This document shows positions 44,271-52,810 of a stretch of 64,000 nt of DNA, in pieces. The stretch is from Sphingobacteriales bacterium. Lineage in GTDB: Bacteria > Bacteroidota > Bacteroidia > Chitinophagales > CAIOSU01. Positions within the stretch are counted from its first letter, which is position 1. Each line of letters begins with the position of its first letter. Below the pieces are notes generated by a model. The model was not told the origin of the DNA. It did not search any database and was given only the letters and a program-made list of their open reading frames with translations. The position numbers were made by a program, and so were the translations under genes. The DNA lies in the NCBI GenBank assembly GCA_027483645.1, contig JAIXUD010000022.1, positions 310,001 through 374,000 of the forward strand, read 5' to 3'.

Positions 44271-45725
44271 ATGAAAAGGCTTTTCATTGTTTTTACCATG
44301 CTGGCGCTTTGCTGTGCATTACAGGCACAAACATTCTCACTTACCGTAGATAATGGATATGGTAGCGGAAACTATAATGCAGGTGATACGGTGCATATTT
44401 GGGCAAAAGAGTTCCCCGCAAACAGCGTGTATGATAAATGGACCGGCAATGTAAGCACCGTACAGAGGCCCGAAGAATGGCATACCACATTAGTTATGCC
44501 TTCGGCCGATGTAAGTGTTACCGCCAATTTTAGAAGTGTGCCTACATACAATATTGTTTTAGATACCATCCAAGGGCAGGTAATTCCCAAACCTGTTTAC
44601 TACTATTTCCCGACAAGTTATTATGGCGTTATTTACTTTTTCCATGGCACAGGCGGAAGTGCCAAAGGATGGATTAATAATGTGGAAAACAGGCAGATGG
44701 TAAACCAAGCCATTGGCGACAGCTTTGCTGTTATCATTACAGAGGCCGATGAGGCCACCACGGGCGTGGACGCCAATAGCGACGGAAAACTGCGCTGGTT
44801 GGCTTACCCGTTGGATAGTGTGGGCAATGTTGATTATGCCAACATCAAAGCTATTACCGATACCTTTATTAACCGTGGCCTTATGACCCATAGCACCAAA
44901 CGATATTCCATAGGTATGAGCAATGGCGGTGGTTTTTCAAGCACCTGTTCTGCTCTTCTTGGTTTTGATGCGGGGGTTAGTTACTGCGCATCGGGTGCAA
45001 GTGCCCTGTTTTCGGTTTCTACGGTTCCATTTTTGTTTTGTATGGCTAATTATGATTCAAACCAAGAGGTGGGCTCCGCAGGCAATGCCGACGCTTTTGC
45101 CAATTCCAATCAACTCATTTCTAGGAACGTTTGTAGCAAGTATTATTTGCACGACCGCAGCCCTGTATATCCCGAACGTTTTGTTCGTATCCCCGGCGTT
45201 ACGCTTACGCAATCTCAAGACTTGTTGACCGATTTAAGCAGCAATAATTTGGTTGACGCCAATAACTATGTAATTGTGCCATTGGATACCATTGTACAGC
45301 GGTATACTACCAACCCCTCTTTCTTCCCAGGATTAAACGCGCTAACAGGTAACCAAAAATCGGAAGCACTAAACCAGATAGCCTCTTGCTATGCCGATCA
45401 TCAGTTCTACAGCGATTACAATGCACTTTCATTGAATTTTTTGAAAAATTACTGCGACACGGTTACTACTACGCCAAGTGCTGTTGCAAACGTTTTTGCA
45501 CAAGATCGGATTGCTATCTTCCCTAATCCCACTTCCTCAACCATTACACTTAGTTTGCCAATCGATTCGGATTTTGAAATCGAAATTATGGACGTAACTG
45601 GCGCTGTGGTAATGAAAACAAGAAATGAGAAAATCGTTGATATTTTAAAGCTTGATAAGGGCATCTATTTGGTACAAGTAAAAAGTGCTGGAGATGTTTA
45701 CGTCCAAAAGGTAATCAAAGAGTAA
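44271..45725 (+). CDS. Secreted esterase-like alpha/beta hydrolase with InlB-type repeat and T9SS type A domain
   Basis: 484 residues. After a signal peptide comes a divergent InlB B-repeat-like module (about 22-90: GYGSGNYNAGDTVHIWA, DKWTGNV, MPSADVSVTANF). A PHB-depolymerase/feruloyl-esterase-type alpha/beta hydrolase follows (about 100-400), with the oxyanion HGTGGSA and nucleophile GMSNGGGF. An aspartate and YADHQF supply candidates for the rest of the triad. The last 75 residues are a type A sorting domain (IFPNPTSSTITLSL, MDVTGAVV, KGIYLVQVKSAG, KVIKE). It should be exported to the surface or medium to hydrolyse an ester or polyester. Confidence 0.83.
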   Translation: MKRLFIVFTMLALCCALQAQTFSLTVDNGYGSGNYNAGDTVHIWAKEFPANSVYDKWTGNVSTVQRPEEWHTTLVMPSADVSVTANFRSVPTYNIVLDTIQGQVIPKPVYYYFPTSYYGVIYFFHGTGGSAKGWINNVENRQMVNQAIGDSFAVIITEADEATTGVDANSDGKLRWLAYPLDSVGNVDYANIKAITDTFINRGLMTHSTKRYSIGMSNGGGFSSTCSALLGFDAGVSYCASGASALFSVSTVPFLFCMANYDSNQEVGSAGNADAFANSNQLISRNVCSKYYLHDRSPVYPERFVRIPGVTLTQSQDLLTDLSSNNLVDANNYVIVPLDTIVQRYTTNPSFFPGLNALTGNQKSEALNQIASCYADHQFYSDYNALSLNFLKNYCDTVTTTPSAVANVFAQDRIAIFPNPTSSTITLSLPIDSDFEIEIMDVTGAVVMKTRNEKIVDILKLDKGIYLVQVKSAGDVYVQKVIKE

Positions 45726-45762
45726 AGTAAAATTTTCAAATTGAAAAGCCCTATTTTTCGGC

Positions 45763-46917
45763 ATGAATCTTTACGAAAGCCAGTCGAGGATAAAAATCGG
45801 GTTCTTTGTAGCCGCCTTTTTAATTGTGGTGGCTTCGTTGGGCTACACCAATTGGCTGGCAGGCGACCTGGCTGAGCAGGAGCGAAATAAAGTGACCCTG
45901 TGGGCCGATGCCTACCGAAACCTGAACTTGGCCGACGAGAATACTGATATCGGTTTCCTTTTTGAAGTGATACGCAACAACAATACCGTGCCCATGATAC
46001 TCACCGATGGGGACGATAATATTATCGATTCGCGCAACTTGGATACGGCTAAGGTGAGCCGAAACCCTGATTACCTACCCAAGCAGTTGGAGGAGATGAA
46101 GCAGGGCATGCCGCCTATCACTATCGAAATTGCACCCGGCGATTTTAACTACATCTATTATACCGATTCGTTTCAACTGGTGCAATTGCGCTACTTTCCG
46201 TGGATACAATTGGGTGTAATAACCCTGTTTGTGGTAATTGGCTACATTACCCTAAGCACCACCCGCGTAAGCGAGCAAAACCGCCTATGGGTAGGCATGG
46301 CCAAGGAAACGGCACACCAACTCGGTACGCCCATCTCTTCGCTAATGGCGTGGGTGGACTACCTGCGCGAGACCGCACCAGATCAGGAGCACATTACAGT
46401 GGAGTTAGAGAAAGACGTAAACCGCCTGGAACTGATTGCCGACCGCTTCTCCAAAATAGGCTCGAAGCCAGACTTGGAAGCACATGACATCAAATTGATT
46501 TTAAGTGGAATATCCAATTATATCGAAAGCCGTGTATCCAAGCATGTAAATTTTAACTTGCACCTGCCCGAAAACGTGATGGTAATGCTCAACCCACCGC
46601 TGTTTGAGTGGGTAATGGAAAACTTGTTAAAGAATGCGCTCGACTCAATGGAAGGCGGTCGCGGCACCATCACCATTACTGCTCAAGTGGAAGGTAGCAA
46701 CATCCATATCGATATTGCCGACACGGGCAAAGGCATCCCTAAATCGAAATTTAAGACTGTTTTCCAGCCCGGTTATAGCACCAAGAAACGTGGCTGGGGT
46801 CTAGGGCTAGCATTGGCAAAGCGCATAGTGGAGCAATACCACAGCGGCAAAATCTTCATTAAAGACTCGGTAGAAGGGAAGGGTACTACTTTTAGAATAG
46901 TGCTAGCGCTTAGCTAA
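45763..46917 (+). CDS. Sensor histidine kinase without HAMP domain
   Basis: 384 residues. One membrane helix near the N-terminus (about 10-30), a periplasmic region of about 115 residues, and a second helix (about 147-168). The dimerisation helix carries His185 in AKETAHQLGTPISSLMAW. An HATPase domain follows with NLLKNALDSMEGG (N box), DTGKGIPK (G1) and GWGLGLALAKRIVE (G2). It detects an unknown envelope signal and phosphorylates a partner; no response regulator is adjacent. The next gene lies on the other strand. Confidence 0.9.
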   Translation: MNLYESQSRIKIGFFVAAFLIVVASLGYTNWLAGDLAEQERNKVTLWADAYRNLNLADENTDIGFLFEVIRNNNTVPMILTDGDDNIIDSRNLDTAKVSRNPDYLPKQLEEMKQGMPPITIEIAPGDFNYIYYTDSFQLVQLRYFPWIQLGVITLFVVIGYITLSTTRVSEQNRLWVGMAKETAHQLGTPISSLMAWVDYLRETAPDQEHITVELEKDVNRLELIADRFSKIGSKPDLEAHDIKLILSGISNYIESRVSKHVNFNLHLPENVMVMLNPPLFEWVMENLLKNALDSMEGGRGTITITAQVEGSNIHIDIADTGKGIPKSKFKTVFQPGYSTKKRGWGLGLALAKRIVEQYHSGKIFIKDSVEGKGTTFRIVLALS

Positions 46918-47027
46918 GTATCAAGTAGTCAGTAGCAAGTATCAAGTACTCAATACGTCCAAAAGAATTTAAAGTATTTATTTTGCTTTTGAAGCAGTCT
47001 TGATACTTGATACTCATTACTTGCTAC
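46918..47027. repeat. Two tracts of TATCAAGTA-family repeats between kinase and dps
   Basis: AGTATCAAGTAGTCAGTAGC with AAGTATCAAGTACTCAATAC (46918-46956), and in the opposite sense GAAGCAGTCTTGATACTTGA with TACTCATTACTTGCTACTTA (46991-47030). The two are partial inverted repeats of each other, and the second runs into the dps stop codon. Confidence 0.65.
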
Positions 47028-47657
47028 TTATTTTCCCAAGTAGGCACTATACATCCATACCAGCTTTTCTTGCTCACGAATGTAGTCGCTCATTTGGGCG
47101 TTAGTGCCTTCATCGTTAGCATCGCCGCTAAGGTCTAGCAATACCCTCTGCCTGGCCAGCAAGGTGGCAAAAGAGTTCAATATCTCGCTCACGGCCTCTT
47201 TTGGGCTGGTCACGTTCTGCTTCTCTTTAATGTCCGAAATCTTCAGGTAGCCGCTGTAGGCGTGTATTGGGGTTTCGCCCAAGGTAAGCACGCGCTCCGC
47301 AATTTCGTCTGCTTTCAGTATCAAGTTGCTGTATAACTCTTCAAACTTTAGGTGCAGTTCAAAAAACTTCTCGCCACGTATGTTGTAGTGGTAGCCACGG
47401 GCATTCATATAAAACACCTGGTAGTTGGCTAGTAGCTCGTTCAGCTTTTTGGCAAGCTCTTTGGTTTTTTCGGCATCAAGGCCAATATGATTCAACTTAG
47501 GTGCTTTGGGCTCCTTAGCAGCTTTTTCTTCTTTCACAGGGGGCTGCACTTTAGCAGGTTTCGCTTCTTTGGTAGCTTTAGGGGCTGCAGCTTCTTTCTT
47601 CAATTTACTTTCCTTGCTAGGTTTAGCCTCTTTGGCGGGCTTACTTACTTTTGCCAT
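47028..47657 (-). CDS. dps: Dps ferritin-like DNA-protection protein with Lys-rich N-terminal tail
   Basis: 209 residues. The C-terminal 150 are a Dps/ferritin four-helix bundle with the ferroxidase pattern (YHYNIRGEKFFELHLKFEEL, ADEIAERVLTLGETP). Dps dodecamers oxidise and store iron and coat DNA. The first 55 residues are an extra tail of Lys, Ala, Pro and Glu built from loose KEAKPxK units (AKEAKPSKES, KEAKPAKVQPP), much like a histone H1 tail. It probably adds DNA affinity. A TTG-N23-TAACTTTG promoter lies upstream. Confidence 0.92.
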   Translation of the reverse strand: MAKVSKPAKEAKPSKESKLKKEAAAPKATKEAKPAKVQPPVKEEKAAKEPKAPKLNHIGLDAEKTKELAKKLNELLANYQVFYMNARGYHYNIRGEKFFELHLKFEELYSNLILKADEIAERVLTLGETPIHAYSGYLKISDIKEKQNVTSPKEAVSEILNSFATLLARQRVLLDLSGDANDEGTNAQMSDYIREQEKLVWMYSAYLGK

Positions 47658-47684
47658 AATACTTTATTATGTTTTTTGTAGCGG

Positions 47685-47718
47685 CAAAGTTACGCAATTG
47701 CTCAGCCATCTGCATCAA
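47685..47718 (-). promoter_or_regulatory. Putative dps promoter
   Basis: On the minus strand, TTG (47716-47718), 23 bases and TAACTTTG (47685-47692), 27 bp ahead of the dps ATG. This fits the Bacteroidota -33/-7 consensus at the long end of its spacing. Confidence 0.4.
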
Positions 47719-47768
47719 TATTAACCTTAGGTTATTAAAAACTTAACATTGAAAGGTTGTTAATATTG

Positions 47769-47805
47769 AAAAAGCCCTTTCCCGCATTGCAGGAAAGGGC
47801 TTTCT
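47769..47805 (-). terminator. Rho-independent terminator of yceI
   Basis: AAGCCCTTTCC / GGAAAGGGCTT stem with a CGCATTGCA-type loop. On the minus strand it runs into TTTTTCAATATT. It lies between the yceI stop and the dps promoter. Confidence 0.75.
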
Positions 47806-47829
47806 ACCAACTAACTAATCGTTCTAAAA

Positions 47830-48414
47830 TTACTTCGCAGAAGTAAGGTATAGGTTGAATTCAACATCATCATAAATAGCATTGTCGCCCAAGCCTGAGC
47901 CATACTTCACATCCCACTTGGTGCGGTCGATGGTGAATTTGGCAGCGGCAATAAAGCCAGCTTTGGTCAAGGTTACCTTAGCAGGGAAGGTGATGCTGTT
48001 GGTAATACCTTTTATGGTAAGGTCGCCAGTAATTTCATGGGTAGCGCCGTCTTTACCTGCTTTTGCAACAGACTTGGTTATTTTAAAGGTGGCCTCTTTA
48101 TGGCTAGCTACCGAAAAGAAGTCATCAGAGTTTAGGTGACCTAACAATTGGCCATTGGTTTCGGCATCCTTAATGTCCAATACCTTGATGGTGGTCATAT
48201 CCAGCACAAAGTTACCGCCTGTAATTTGGTCGCCGTTTACGGTAAGGCTACCGCTCTTAATGTTTACCGAGCCATCGTGTTGGCCAGTTACTTTTTTAGC
48301 CAACCAGTTAAGGGTGCTTTTGCTGGTGTTTACGGTGTGCGTAGTTTGGGCGGCAAGTGTGCCAGCCGAAAGCACAACTAATAGGGTAAATGCAAGTGTT
48401 TTGATCGTTTTCAT
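47830..48414 (-). CDS. YceI family periplasmic protein
   Basis: 194 residues with a signal peptide. The family lipocalin-like barrel is shown by NTSKSTLNWLAKKVTGQHDG, GSVNIKSGSLTV, LDMTTIKVLD, FFSVASHKEATFKI, and the closing IDRTKWDVKYGS. YceI proteins bind isoprenoid-type amphiphiles in the periplasm. Monocistronic with its own terminator. Confidence 0.94.
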   Translation of the reverse strand: MKTIKTLAFTLLVVLSAGTLAAQTTHTVNTSKSTLNWLAKKVTGQHDGSVNIKSGSLTVNGDQITGGNFVLDMTTIKVLDIKDAETNGQLLGHLNSDDFFSVASHKEATFKITKSVAKAGKDGATHEITGDLTIKGITNSITFPAKVTLTKAGFIAAAKFTIDRTKWDVKYGSGLGDNAIYDDVEFNLYLTSAK

Positions 48415-48710
48415 GATGTTACTGTTTAAGTGTTTTAAGTTTTGTGATTGCTAAGTTACGCAAAGTTTACAATCAATGTTACAACATTAATTATAGAAAA
48501 GTTCATGCTTGTCAAGGAGGTTGGCGTTAAGTGCTTGAAAATGAACGAGTAAAATTTTGAAATAGGCTAGAGAGCATAATGTTAATGGTTGTTAAACTTT
48601 GGATATACCCCCGCCACAACTGCCAAAACCGCCGAACTAATCATAGATTTGTGTAATTATAAGTTGAGTAGGAAAAAACTTACTTTTACGGTAGTATAAA
48701 AAACAGCATT

Positions 48711-49151
48711 ATGAAAGCTTTGGTACTTAGTTTAATGATGGTTGCTGGGTTTGTTTTTGGCGCTGAGGCACAAAACGATCAGGCACCAATAATTACTTTC
48801 GCTAGCGAAACCCACGATTTTGGTAACATTCCGCAGGGCAAGCCAATTACGGTCGAGTTTAAATTTACCAACACCGGCAAAACCGATTTGTTATTGGCCA
48901 ATGTAAAGCCATCATGCGGCTGTACCACCCCTGAGTGGAGCAAAGAGCCCATTGCCCCGGGAGAAACTGGCATCATTAAAGCTACTTTCAATGCTGCCAA
49001 CGCTGGCCCTTTCAATAAGGCCATTACCATTACCAGCAATGCCACGGTTGGCACTGCCCGCATCTTTATCAAAGGCTCGGTAACAGCGGCACCGGTTGCC
49101 CCTGCCAACGATGGCGTGCCTGCCAAGAAGCCAAGTATCGTAAACCAATAA
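48711..49151 (+). CDS. Secreted DUF1573 protein
   Basis: 146 residues. A signal peptide is followed by a single DUF1573 (ASH-like) beta domain, HDFGNIPQGKPITVEFKFTN, SCGCTTPEWSK, APGETGIIKATFN, and a short alanine/proline tail. Such proteins are common and periplasmic in Bacteroidota, with no established role. The preceding 296 bp (48415-48710) carry yceI upstream sequence and a TAGATTTG box (48644-48651). Confidence 0.86.
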   Translation: MKALVLSLMMVAGFVFGAEAQNDQAPIITFASETHDFGNIPQGKPITVEFKFTNTGKTDLLLANVKPSCGCTTPEWSKEPIAPGETGIIKATFNAANAGPFNKAITITSNATVGTARIFIKGSVTAAPVAPANDGVPAKKPSIVNQ

Positions 49152-49152
49152 G

Positions 49153-49190
49153 TTGGACGAAGGACCATGGACGATAGACCATGGACCACA
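49153..49190. repeat. Intergenic degenerate repeats, GGACCATGGACGATGG family
   Basis: TTGGACGAAGGACCATGG and ACGATAGACCATGGACCAC, starting 2 bp after the DUF1573 stop codon. Confidence 0.65.
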
Positions 49191-49221
49191 CTAATTTTCA
49201 AAATAAAGAAAGACATTCCCG

Positions 49222-49260
49222 AAACTCCGTGGTAACTTTACCACGGAGTTTTTTGTTTTA
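49222..49260 (+). terminator. Rho-independent terminator after DUF1573
   Basis: AACTCCGTGG / CCACGGAGTT stem with a TAACTTTA loop, then TTTTGTTTTA. Confidence 0.85.
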
Positions 49261-49383
49261 ATAACATTGTTGAAACTAGAATTGAAGAATTGGAGGTGTC
49301 TACAAGAAAACTCCCTTGGATTAACCTCAATTCTATAATACTTCAATTCTGTAAATTCTGATTCAGAAAAAAGTACATCACTC

Positions 49384-50610
49384 ATGCCTGCTATATCAAA
49401 CAAAGGAAAGAACATGCCCGCTTCACCCATTAGGAAGCTGGTACCGTATGCGGAGAAGGCTAAAGCAGCCGGCGTAAAAATTTATCACCTTAACATCGGC
49501 CAACCCGATATTGCTACCCCGCACGAAATGCTGGATGCGGTGCACAATTTCGACCATAAAGTGCTGGAGTACAGCCACTCCGCTGGTAATGAGAGCTACC
49601 GCCGGAAGCTGGCCACCTATTACCAAAAGAACGGCATCAACGTTGATTTTACCGAGTTGATGATAACTACCGGTGGCTCGGAGGCAATTACTTTCGGCAT
49701 GTTCAGTTGTTTGGATGCGGGTGATGAGATTATTATCCCTGAGCCCTTTTATGCCAACTACAATGGTTTCGCCACGGCGGGCAACATTGTGGTAAAGCCC
49801 ATCACTGCCCATATCGAGAATGGCTTTGCCCTGCCTGCCGCCAGCGAGTTTGAGAAGCTAATTACCCCGAAAACCAAGGCTATCCTTATCTGCAACCCAA
49901 ACAACCCTACAGGCTATTTGTATAGCAAAGAGGAGCTGCTTGCTTTGCGCGATTTGGTGTTGAAGCACGATTTATTCCTATTTGCCGACGAGGTTTACCG
50001 AGAGTTCTGCTATGATGGGTTGAAACATACCAGCATCCTAACCTTGGATGGCATCGACCAGAACGCCATAGTGATTGATAGCGTGAGCAAGCGCTACAGC
50101 GCCTGTGGTGCCCGCATAGGGGCCTTGGTAACTCGTAATAAAGAGGTAATGGCCACGGCACTGAAGTTTGCCCAAGCACGCCTAAGCCCGCCAACAATTG
50201 AGCAAGTAGCTGCCGAAGCAGCGGTGGATGTGCCGCAAAGCTATTTTGACGAAGTACTGGAAGAATACACCCGCCGCCGCGATCTGCTGATTGAAGGATT
50301 GAACCGCATACCCGGCGTATACTGCCCCAACCCAGGCGGTGCCTTCTATGCCATGGCGCAATTACCTATTGATAATAGCGACGTGTTCTGCCAATGGATG
50401 TTGGAATCTTTCAACCATGAAGGCCGCACCGTAATGATGGCCCCAGCCACCGGTTTCTATGCCACGCTGGGCCTAGGCTTGCATGAGGTGCGCATAGCCT
50501 ATGTGCTGAAGCTGGAAGACCTCGCCGGTGCATTGTCCGTTTTGGAAAAGGCGCTGGAGGTTTATCCGGGTAGGGTAGAGGAGATGGTGGGGGAGTTGAA
50601 GGCGAAGTAG
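49384..50610 (+). CDS. PLP-dependent class I aminotransferase
   Basis: 408 residues. A fold-type I aminotransferase with YHLNIGQPDIATP near the N-terminus, GGSEAITFGMF, CNPNNPTGYLYSKEEL, FADEVYREF and the PLP lysine in DSVSKRYSACGARIG. It is close to the aspartate/aromatic aminotransferase group (AspC/YbdL-like); the substrate cannot be fixed. Met11 (49414) is an alternative start because the first ten residues look unconserved. Confidence 0.92.
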   Translation: MPAISNKGKNMPASPIRKLVPYAEKAKAAGVKIYHLNIGQPDIATPHEMLDAVHNFDHKVLEYSHSAGNESYRRKLATYYQKNGINVDFTELMITTGGSEAITFGMFSCLDAGDEIIIPEPFYANYNGFATAGNIVVKPITAHIENGFALPAASEFEKLITPKTKAILICNPNNPTGYLYSKEELLALRDLVLKHDLFLFADEVYREFCYDGLKHTSILTLDGIDQNAIVIDSVSKRYSACGARIGALVTRNKEVMATALKFAQARLSPPTIEQVAAEAAVDVPQSYFDEVLEEYTRRRDLLIEGLNRIPGVYCPNPGGAFYAMAQLPIDNSDVFCQWMLESFNHEGRTVMMAPATGFYATLGLGLHEVRIAYVLKLEDLAGALSVLEKALEVYPGRVEEMVGELKAK

Positions 50611-50629
50611 AATTGTCTTAACTTAATAC

Positions 50630-51400
50630 TTATGGTGTTTCTTTAAAGATAAGGAGCAGTTCTCCCTCAATAGCCTTTCTAAATACGTAGTCTAGAAACA
50701 GCAAATCTTTTGTCAGGATTGGAATTTTGTTTAGCACCTCTCTTTTGCTGGCAAGATTATATCGTAAGATTTCTACCATTTCCGGAAAGAGTATGAAGTA
50801 GTATAACTTGTTATTACCCTCTGGGTCCTCCAAAAATGGCGCATAAGGATTTACCATTTCAATTCTGTTTGAGAATGAAGTTGTTTCCTCCCATATAGGA
50901 TAAAACAGACCAGCCATCTCAAACGGTGGGGAGTATGTGGCAAAGTCGCGATAAAAATAGCTGGTAAAGAATGCCCCGGCATTATAAATCAACATTTTTT
51001 CAGAAAATGCCCATAGCTCATCTTCATTTAGAGCGCTTTTATTATTTTGTCGGCAGCTGTCGATAAGCTCAAAAAATATTTGACGCTGCAAATTTGTCAA
51101 TCCCTCTACTACTTCCGTGTCATACAGTTCGTTAAAAGTAAAAGGCGTATTATCTATTTCAATGGTATCGCTTACAGCTTTTGAATCTTTCAAAGATTGC
51201 TCCATAGCAAACAACATCTCCAGAAGTGAAGTTTGAGTAAGAGTTTCCATAAATGGCCTAAACTCGTTTTCATACCGAGCTTTATCAAGTATCAATAGCT
51301 CGATATCTGTATTCCGGTAGATTTTATTTTGTGCCAACATTACAAAGGGGTTACTCAGTAAAATTGTAAAATATATTAGTGTTACTAAAATATTTTTCAT
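50630..51400 (-). CDS. Secreted helical protein, unknown function
   Basis: 256 residues with a signal peptide (MKNILVTLIYFTILL to MLAQ). The rest is largely helical with several Phe/Tyr-rich stretches (FFTSYFYRDFATYSPPFEMA). No family recognised. It begins 18 bp after the dehydrogenase-like gene in the same direction, so it is probably in the same transcript. Confidence 0.65.
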   Translation of the reverse strand: MKNILVTLIYFTILLSNPFVMLAQNKIYRNTDIELLILDKARYENEFRPFMETLTQTSLLEMLFAMEQSLKDSKAVSDTIEIDNTPFTFNELYDTEVVEGLTNLQRQIFFELIDSCRQNNKSALNEDELWAFSEKMLIYNAGAFFTSYFYRDFATYSPPFEMAGLFYPIWEETTSFSNRIEMVNPYAPFLEDPEGNNKLYYFILFPEMVEILRYNLASKREVLNKIPILTKDLLFLDYVFRKAIEGELLLIFKETP

Positions 51401-51418
51401 TGACAGTGCTTATCCAAT

Positions 51419-52633
51419 TTATGCCTCATCTACCCACTCCCTCAAATACCCAAAATCCCTGCCCAACTGCCCATTTTCGCAAATCGTAGCGCGGGTAATC
51501 ATATCGCCGTGTTTAATGCCAACAAGTTCTTCCAATACATGCCCGATAAACTGCTCGCCAAAGGCTTGTGATGCATCGCGGGGCAACTCGTTGGGCAAGT
51601 TGTCGATGCTCATAATATCGATGCTGTTCGGCTGGAAAGGTTCGGTCTCCTGTTGGGTAACCGGGTCGTAGCCCATGAACGGCTCTGCAATGGTGGTGGC
51701 GCGAAGGGTGGCCGGTACGCTGCCGCCAATATCGCAAGTAATGTCGGCAATGGTACGAATGCGGAAATCGGGTTGGGCCATTTCGTCCAACGTAAAGTAG
51801 CGTGGCGCTTTAGGGTCCCAATAGATGGCATTAATCATCAAATCGCTACTGCGATAAAACGGCGCGAACGCACTGCCATAATCTTGTGGATTGTGCACAA
51901 AGTGCTCCATGGAGAAAGGCTTTCCACCCAAATGCTGATAAATGTCGTGCGTATTGACTTGCACATATACCGCTTGGGTCGGCTCATCAATTTGCAGGTA
52001 TTCTTCTTTGGTTACTTCTTTAATACGCAGCAGGTCCAGTATTTCTTTGGCGCCGCTGGCTACGCGGCCACTACCGGTAAGCACTATTTTTACAGGGGGT
52101 ATGGTGATGGTTTTGTAGTCCTCCTTCTTCTCAGCGAAGTCGGCGTAGTCTTTTACTCGCTTTAGGTTGAGTTTACCAGTGCGTTTACCCCAAGTAAGCA
52201 AGCCATTGTGCGCGCCCACCAGCCCGGCAAAGTATCCAAAAGCAATCACCCTTATTCCTTCGTCATTGGTAAGCAGCTCATAATCTACCAATTTCACGTC
52301 CTTTTCAATAAAGGCTTTCAACAAGGGGCGGTTGTATAGCTGTTGCTTATGGGTATGAGAGAAGCAGAGGTAGGAGCGGTTTGGAATGATTGAGGCTATC
52401 GGAATCTCCTTTACACCTATCAGTATCTCGCGGTCGGTCATGTCTTCCACCACACGTATGCCAGCAGCAGTATATTCGGCATCGGTGTAGCAGCGGCCAG
52501 GGCTGCTCTGCAAAGTTATATCCAGTTGGGGGTATTTTTTCAGTAGCTGCGCGCACTGTGCCGGGGTAAGCACCACTCGACTATCAGGCGGGTTTTTCAT
52601 TTCTCTTATCAACCCAATTTTAATATGGCTCAT
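51419..52633 (-). CDS. Alanine dehydrogenase/saccharopine dehydrogenase-like NAD(P) oxidoreductase
   Basis: 404 residues from the ATG at 52633 (MSHIKIGLIREMKNPPDSRV), chosen because IGLIRE followed by RVVLTP is the conserved start; upstream codons are unconserved. N-terminal substrate domain (QSSPGRCYTDAEYTAAG) and Rossmann motif VLTGSGRVASGAKEIL (about 200-215). Later SVPATLRATTIAEPFMGYDP resembles the lysine-forming saccharopine dehydrogenase (Lys1) branch more than classic alanine dehydrogenase. The reaction is probably NAD(P)-linked oxidation of an amino-acid or its adduct. Confidence 0.82.
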   Translation of the reverse strand: MSHIKIGLIREMKNPPDSRVVLTPAQCAQLLKKYPQLDITLQSSPGRCYTDAEYTAAGIRVVEDMTDREILIGVKEIPIASIIPNRSYLCFSHTHKQQLYNRPLLKAFIEKDVKLVDYELLTNDEGIRVIAFGYFAGLVGAHNGLLTWGKRTGKLNLKRVKDYADFAEKKEDYKTITIPPVKIVLTGSGRVASGAKEILDLLRIKEVTKEEYLQIDEPTQAVYVQVNTHDIYQHLGGKPFSMEHFVHNPQDYGSAFAPFYRSSDLMINAIYWDPKAPRYFTLDEMAQPDFRIRTIADITCDIGGSVPATLRATTIAEPFMGYDPVTQQETEPFQPNSIDIMSIDNLPNELPRDASQAFGEQFIGHVLEELVGIKHGDMITRATICENGQLGRDFGYLREWVDEA

Positions 52634-52708
52634 AGCTACCGGTTTCAATGCTGGTAAAGTTATGCAATTTGCCGACGATGCTGATAGCACACGCATCGCA
52701 AAATCCAT

Positions 52709-52716
52709 TACCTTTG
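52709..52716 (+). promoter_or_regulatory. Putative -7 box TACCTTTG upstream of tmRNA
   Basis: Exact TAnnTTTG match, about 95 bp before the mature tmRNA 5' end, leaving a leader to be removed by RNase P. Confidence 0.35.
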
Positions 52717-52810
52717 CACCCGCGGAACTTTTCTAACCGTATTTACCTTATTACTGTGCTTCTGGATCACAATCTGCGGGCATAATCAAAAAATGTTCTT
52801 TACAATTATT

